NCBI RefSeq assembly: GCF_024919275.1
Contig: NZ_JANWGH010000001.1
Span: 248,001 to 312,000 of the forward strand
Reading direction: 5' to 3'
Length of the DNA: 64,000 nt
From: Algoriphagus limi
GTDB lineage: Bacteria; Bacteroidota; Bacteroidia; Cytophagales; Cyclobacteriaceae
The notes beneath the pieces are model-generated. The model did not search any database, was not told the DNA's origin, and was given only the letters and a program-made list of their open reading frames with translations. The translations under genes were made by a program, and so were the position numbers. Below, one piece after another: positions 60,079 through 64,000 of the stretch (its first letter is position 1; the number at the start of each line of letters is the position of its first letter).

Positions 60079-61635
60079 TTATTTCCCAAAAACTTCCTGT
60101 ATGGCTTCTAAATAATCAAATCCATGACCTTCAGTAGGCTCAATGTAGTTGCCTTCTAAATATTCATTCCAACAGCAAATCATAACTGTATTTCCATTTG
60201 AGGATCGGTATTTTCTTGATACCTCTACAGCATCGCGAAGTTTATCCCGAAAAGTGGATTTGGTGCTGTGAACTCGGTCTTTATAGGGTTCAGATGGAAA
60301 TCCTGTCTGCTGCGGCCATGTGCCACCTGCCGGTCGCATATCCCAACCCATAGCGACTGGCACCTGATATTCGAAATTTGGGTCGTTCTTGAATTTTTCT
60401 GACCACATATTCCAATGGCCTCGATACGTTTCCCGCATATCCGCATAGGATCGGTTATCTTTTTCCATAAAATTGTGGTATACATAAGCTGTCATCCCTT
60501 CAAATCCCATGGATTTTAATCTGGGAACATACTCCTGTAAAAGAAGCCGTTTTTGGTAATTTCCGCCTTCCCAAGGGCGATTTGGATTATTGGCTTTCCA
60601 TTGGGTGGGAAGGCCATAAGCACGCTCTCGTTCTAGCATGGGACCAGCTGTAACCGCGATGAATTTAATTCCGGGGAGCTTTGCCTTTTTAGCTGTTGCC
60701 TGAGAAAGATCAAGTAAATCCTTCAGCGTCAAACCATAATAGGCCGCTCTGGATTCAGCATCTTGTGGGAAATAAAAATAGACAATGGGCCTTCCGTCCT
60801 TGTCCTTCAGATAATCTCCCCGCTTAAAGTATTGGTCTATCCAAAGCTGCGTGATTTTTTCATGGACTTTCAGATAAAGCTCTTTATCCGGTTTTTCTCC
60901 TGGATAATTTGCCTTTCGGGCAAGTTCATCAGGAGAGCCAACCTTCAGCCACAACATCCACCGCTCATGACTATCATCACACCAGTTAATGGCAAACTTC
61001 ATTTGCTTTTCCTCGGGTAGTTTGGCATTTTCTGCAAGCAAAACTTCCAGTTGATCTCCCCATTCCACCAAACCTGGTACCGCTACTCGACCATCTCGAT
61101 TGGGATCGATTTTCCATCCCTCGGGATAATAGATTTTTGATTGAGGACCAAAATATAAATGGTAATAATAATGCCTTCCAAAGAACCAGTCATAGGCAAA
61201 AAAATCAATCCCATATTCCTTCATGTATTGCAGTTGTTTTCTGGCAACTTCCGGATCGGTTCGCTTGTAAAAGCCTTTCAATTCTTTAATGGGCTTCCGA
61301 TCCAAATAAGGGCCTTCATAAGGATATCTTCTATTATAAATTCTTCCACGAGGTCCCCAAATTCCGGTATTTTGAAGGCTAGCGCAATTTTTTGGATCCT
61401 GAAGGCAAGACCAAAAACTGTCTCGATCTACATTGGGGTCAGGGGAGGTGTTCCATGAAGGCATGAAATAAACGCCTACCAATTCATCCTCTGAATTTTG
61501 ATTTACAAAAGATGGAATAATTGGTGCATTTCCGAATCCAGCTTGAAAGGTTTTAAAAGAGCTTGACTTTTCTTGGCATCCGAAAAGAAGTAAAACCACA
61601 AAAGCTGCATTGAAAAGTTTTCTAAAAGTCTTCAT
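60079..61635 (-). CDS. GH99-like (WbsX/GH71-99 type) lipoprotein
   Basis: The 518-residue protein has a lipobox (LLLFGC, Cys20). The body matches the GH99-like family seen in WbsX and endo-mannanase-related proteins: VGVYFMPSWNTSP, YMKEYGIDFFAYDWFFG, MKFAINWCDDSHERW, IVYFYFPQD, MTAYVYHNF and a terminal CCWNEYLEGNYIEPTEGHG, which holds the likely acidic residues. It probably cleaves a glycan at the cell surface. It is convergent with the sulfatase, 28 bp apart. Confidence 0.85.
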   Translation of the reverse strand: MKTFRKLFNAAFVVLLLFGCQEKSSSFKTFQAGFGNAPIIPSFVNQNSEDELVGVYFMPSWNTSPDPNVDRDSFWSCLQDPKNCASLQNTGIWGPRGRIYNRRYPYEGPYLDRKPIKELKGFYKRTDPEVARKQLQYMKEYGIDFFAYDWFFGRHYYYHLYFGPQSKIYYPEGWKIDPNRDGRVAVPGLVEWGDQLEVLLAENAKLPEEKQMKFAINWCDDSHERWMLWLKVGSPDELARKANYPGEKPDKELYLKVHEKITQLWIDQYFKRGDYLKDKDGRPIVYFYFPQDAESRAAYYGLTLKDLLDLSQATAKKAKLPGIKFIAVTAGPMLERERAYGLPTQWKANNPNRPWEGGNYQKRLLLQEYVPRLKSMGFEGMTAYVYHNFMEKDNRSYADMRETYRGHWNMWSEKFKNDPNFEYQVPVAMGWDMRPAGGTWPQQTGFPSEPYKDRVHSTKSTFRDKLRDAVEVSRKYRSSNGNTVMICCWNEYLEGNYIEPTEGHGFDYLEAIQEVFGK

Positions 61636-61784
61636 TTGTAATTTTTTTAATTGGCAAAAATGATTTCAATAAAAACCTGGATTAGATTCATGATTTAACC
61701 TTAATAAAGATTTTTATTTTTATCGATGAAGTCAAATTTGGGTTAGTAAACTTGCTTAAATTGAGTGAATTAGGGAGTTTTTTC

Positions 61785-64000
61785 CTATTTGATATCAAAT
61801 CCTAAAACTCGATAAAAAGCCTCGCCATCCTCTGTAACTCCCTCAACTCTCAGATTTATTTTCTTGATTCCATAGGGAACAGGAATTTTAATTTTCAATG
61901 ATCCTTCTTCAGTTTCGGCTAAGGGATCCCAATAAATCGTAGCTTTTTTGCTTAAGTATTGATCTTGTGGAGGACTTGTGGGGAATTCAGGAAAAGTAGA
62001 AAATCCTTTGATGGGAAAAATCTGGAAGCTTTCTGGATTGAACTTTTGTTCACTTTCAGCTTCTCGTCGGTATCCATTTTTTGTTTCAATCATAATGACT
62101 CCAGCATAGCCTGCCAATCCGAAGATTACATTGGAAATATTGTCATTATACACCTTGATGGATTTCAGCTGGGAAGGTTCAAAACCTAACAAAATTTCCC
62201 GGAAAGCTTGTGGCTCTAAAAATGAAAATTGTCTGCCATCAATGATCAAAAGGGGTGAACCTGTGGTTTCACCGAAAGTGTAATTTCTAAATTTCAGGGT
62301 GTTAATATTGAAGCGTAAAAGACCCAAAATCTCCGCCATGGTTTTGCTTTCAAGATCATTAGGCCCCACTTCTTGATTTGGTTCACCATAGCCGTAATTC
62401 CGTTCAGCAGAAGGTTCTAGATTTATTTCGCCTTCTTTTATAAACTCATCCAACTGAATGTAATCCCCACTAATGTCCAAGAAGCTTTCTTGTTCTTCAG
62501 GGACTCTTTGAGTGGAATATTTTTGTTTGGGAAAAGAACCCCGAAAAATCGGTGATTGAAAAGGAATTAATTCTATCCTACCGAGCGGTTTTAATTTTTC
62601 ATCAAGGGCCGCTATGGCAATCTGAGATGAATCTTGAAAGTTCAAACCAGTGGCCCAGAATCTTCCCGAAGAATCGGAATTAACCCTTCCATAATCTTCC
62701 AAATCACCTAGGACTAAGGTTATTTTCTCGGCGAGTGGACCTTTTTTCTTGAAGGGAAAAAACCTACCATAGACCGAAATTCCATAGTCAATAGAATTGG
62801 GAAGTTGGCTGTCAAATGTTTCCGGTAAATTATCATCCAGCCAATCCATGGCATTTTCAAGTCTATATTTAGAATCCAATTCGACGGGGATAGATCCTTC
62901 AGTTGCAGAAAGGATAACTTGTGCCTCAACAGGATTTTCAAAAGCATCTAAAAATGATAATTCCAGATCTAGCAATTGATAGTTGATCGAATCCTGCAGA
63001 CTGGAATTACTTTTTATTAGTATGTCTCCAAAAAGTACTTCTTCTTCCAATTCTGAGTTTTCCAATAGTTCATTGGTAGATAGGATAGGAAAGGGCAATT
63101 GAATGATGTCTTTTTCAAGAAAATTCAATCCCCATCGGGTATAGGCCCTAAGTAGATAATCTCCCTTTGATAAGGTGTCTGACAATTCAATTCCTCCTGA
63201 AATTCTCCCATCGACAATTGGAAATCTGTCCTGACGAATTGTTTCCAGTTTGGAATTCAACAAATCAATATAGATTATCCTACTTAAGCTGTCTTGAAGC
63301 GGAGGGTTTTGATAAAGCATTTTTCCTCCTAGCCAGAGTGTCTCTCCAGGATAGTAAAAGGGTTTATTGAGGGTGAGCCAAGGTTTTTCCCTCATTTTAT
63401 CTAGCTTCAAATAACGACTTTGCAAGGCTTCCAATTCCTCTTTGAAATCGGCAAAACTCTCGTCTGGCACAAAGTCCAATGGCAAGGATCTCGCTAATCT
63501 TTGCCTTCCTATATAGCCAGAAAGCACTAATTGAGCGGGATGAATAAGCGTACCGTTTCGATCCACATCAAAATAGCCTGAGGGAGCAATCAGCCAGGAA
63601 ATCGCGTGATAAATCTCTGAATAGTAATCATTTCGCCAGGGTTTGTTCAGGTGATGAACTTCAATTTTCCCAGGGAGAAAAATTCGGTAACTCCCATTTC
63701 CCAGAGGCTTAGAATACAAGGAGTCGATTTCCAAGGGGATAATGGATTCACCAACTTCTACCGAAAAATTATTGGTTCTAGCTCGGAAACCTGTTTCCGG
63801 TTTGACCAAATACAATTCAAAACCTTGGCTTTGGGGATTGCGAAGAAGAAGAGAAAGAGCCAAGTGCCGAACCGAGTTTTTGTAATTCAATTCCTTGTTG
63901 ACTTTCCAAAGACTGTCTGTTTCGGGGTCTTCCGGTTCCAATTCTTGGTAATAAGCTTGACCGAAAAAACGTGATGCATTTCGGAGCATTCGGAAGTCTT
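61785..64000 (-). CDS. MG2-like/TonB-plug-like outer-membrane-associated protein, N-terminus outside the window
   Basis: The frame is open to the right edge; the ATG at 63989 is preceded in frame by more codons, so the true start is probably beyond the window. At least 735 residues are visible. A macroglobulin-like MG2 domain (WLTLNKPFYYPGETLWLGG; GDYLLRAYTRWGLNFL) lies in the first half. A TonB-receptor plug-like domain (LLIIDGRQFSFLE; GYAGVIMIETKNG) lies near the C-terminus, with no beta-barrel after it. Such proteins are typical of Bacteroidota and may bind TonB-type systems or export partners. The function is not established. Confidence 0.82.
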   Translation of the reverse strand, partial: DFRMLRNASRFFGQAYYQELEPEDPETDSLWKVNKELNYKNSVRHLALSLLLRNPQSQGFELYLVKPETGFRARTNNFSVEVGESIIPLEIDSLYSKPLGNGSYRIFLPGKIEVHHLNKPWRNDYYSEIYHAISWLIAPSGYFDVDRNGTLIHPAQLVLSGYIGRQRLARSLPLDFVPDESFADFKEELEALQSRYLKLDKMREKPWLTLNKPFYYPGETLWLGGKMLYQNPPLQDSLSRIIYIDLLNSKLETIRQDRFPIVDGRISGGIELSDTLSKGDYLLRAYTRWGLNFLEKDIIQLPFPILSTNELLENSELEEEVLFGDILIKSNSSLQDSINYQLLDLELSFLDAFENPVEAQVILSATEGSIPVELDSKYRLENAMDWLDDNLPETFDSQLPNSIDYGISVYGRFFPFKKKGPLAEKITLVLGDLEDYGRVNSDSSGRFWATGLNFQDSSQIAIAALDEKLKPLGRIELIPFQSPIFRGSFPKQKYSTQRVPEEQESFLDISGDYIQLDEFIKEGEINLEPSAERNYGYGEPNQEVGPNDLESKTMAEILGLLRFNINTLKFRNYTFGETTGSPLLIIDGRQFSFLEPQAFREILLGFEPSQLKSIKVYNDNISNVIFGLAGYAGVIMIETKNGYRREAESEQKFNPESFQIFPIKGFSTFPEFPTSPPQDQYLSKKATIYWDPLAETEEGSLKIKIPVPYGIKKINLRVEGVTEDGEAFYRVLGFDIK

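Noticed and set aside
1..64000. tRNA, rRNA, integrase or classical IS transposase genes
   Set aside because: None was recognised by reading either strand; a covariance-model scan could not be run.

Overview
The window looks like chromosome of a member of the Bacteroidota, most likely Cytophagales (Cyclobacteriaceae/Algoriphagus-like). This is inferred from AT-rich DNA, TAnnTTTG-type promoter matches, few Shine-Dalgarno sites, lipoprotein and secretion signals typical of the phylum, a TonB-plug-like MG2 protein and YPWYS-type haem-binding proteins. No rRNA, tRNA, CRISPR array or classical IS transposase was seen. Most of the window is one large cell-surface polysaccharide locus of mosaic origin.

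Layout: (1) 1-3247, nonulosonic (sialic-type) acid genes neuB (partial), neuC, neuA and a probable glycosyltransferase, joined by overlaps. (2) 3289-5621, minus strand, an MBOAT O-acyltransferase with its SGNH partner. (3) 5860-6831, a WecA/MraY-type initiating sugar-phosphate transferase. (4) 7279-11626, four exported proteins ending in a large LRR protein. (5) 12043-19373, an Arn-like set: ArnC/GtrB-like GT2, sugar formyltransferase, WecE-like aminotransferase and three polytopic GT-C-like proteins. (6) 19510-39086, a wHTH regulator, the ABC exporter Wzm/Wzt split by about 5.9 kb of inserted genes (DUF559 nuclease cassette, second MBOAT/SGNH pair, a broken PglD/NeuD-like acetyltransferase, pyruvyltransferase, acyltransferase), then a tightly overlapped run of methyltransferases and glycosyltransferases. 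(7) 39301-46752 and on to 49217, a Wzy-like polymerase, a four-helix-bundle protein cassette, a NodB deacetylase, a GT4, a GNAT, and Wza/Wzc. (8) 49350-64000, housekeeping and accessory genes: CDF transporter, two haem-binding proteins, an Mla-type lipid ABC system, tricorn-type S41 protease, sulfatase, GH99-like lipoprotein and a partial MG2/plug protein.

Working together, groups 1, 3, 5, 6 and 7 would make activated sugars, start a lipid-linked glycan, assemble and decorate it (acylation, pyruvylation, formylation, methylation) and export it by an ABC route (Wzm/Wzt) and/or a Wzy/Wza/Wzc route. No Wzx flippase is visible here.

The most unusual signal is in the repeats. Several families of short palindromes and degenerate 'word' arrays punctuate the locus. 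Two small-gene cassettes (DUF559 Vsr-like nuclease; four-helix-bundle/S23 protein) are each bracketed by two same-orientation copies of their own repeat type. The same repeats occur alone elsewhere and inside reading frames: at the inter-domain linker of two GT-B glycosyltransferases, in a loop of an MBOAT protein, and at the C-termini of three genes. This suggests mobile palindromic repeats that genes can tolerate as in-frame linkers, possibly with small-protein helpers analogous to REP/RAYT systems.
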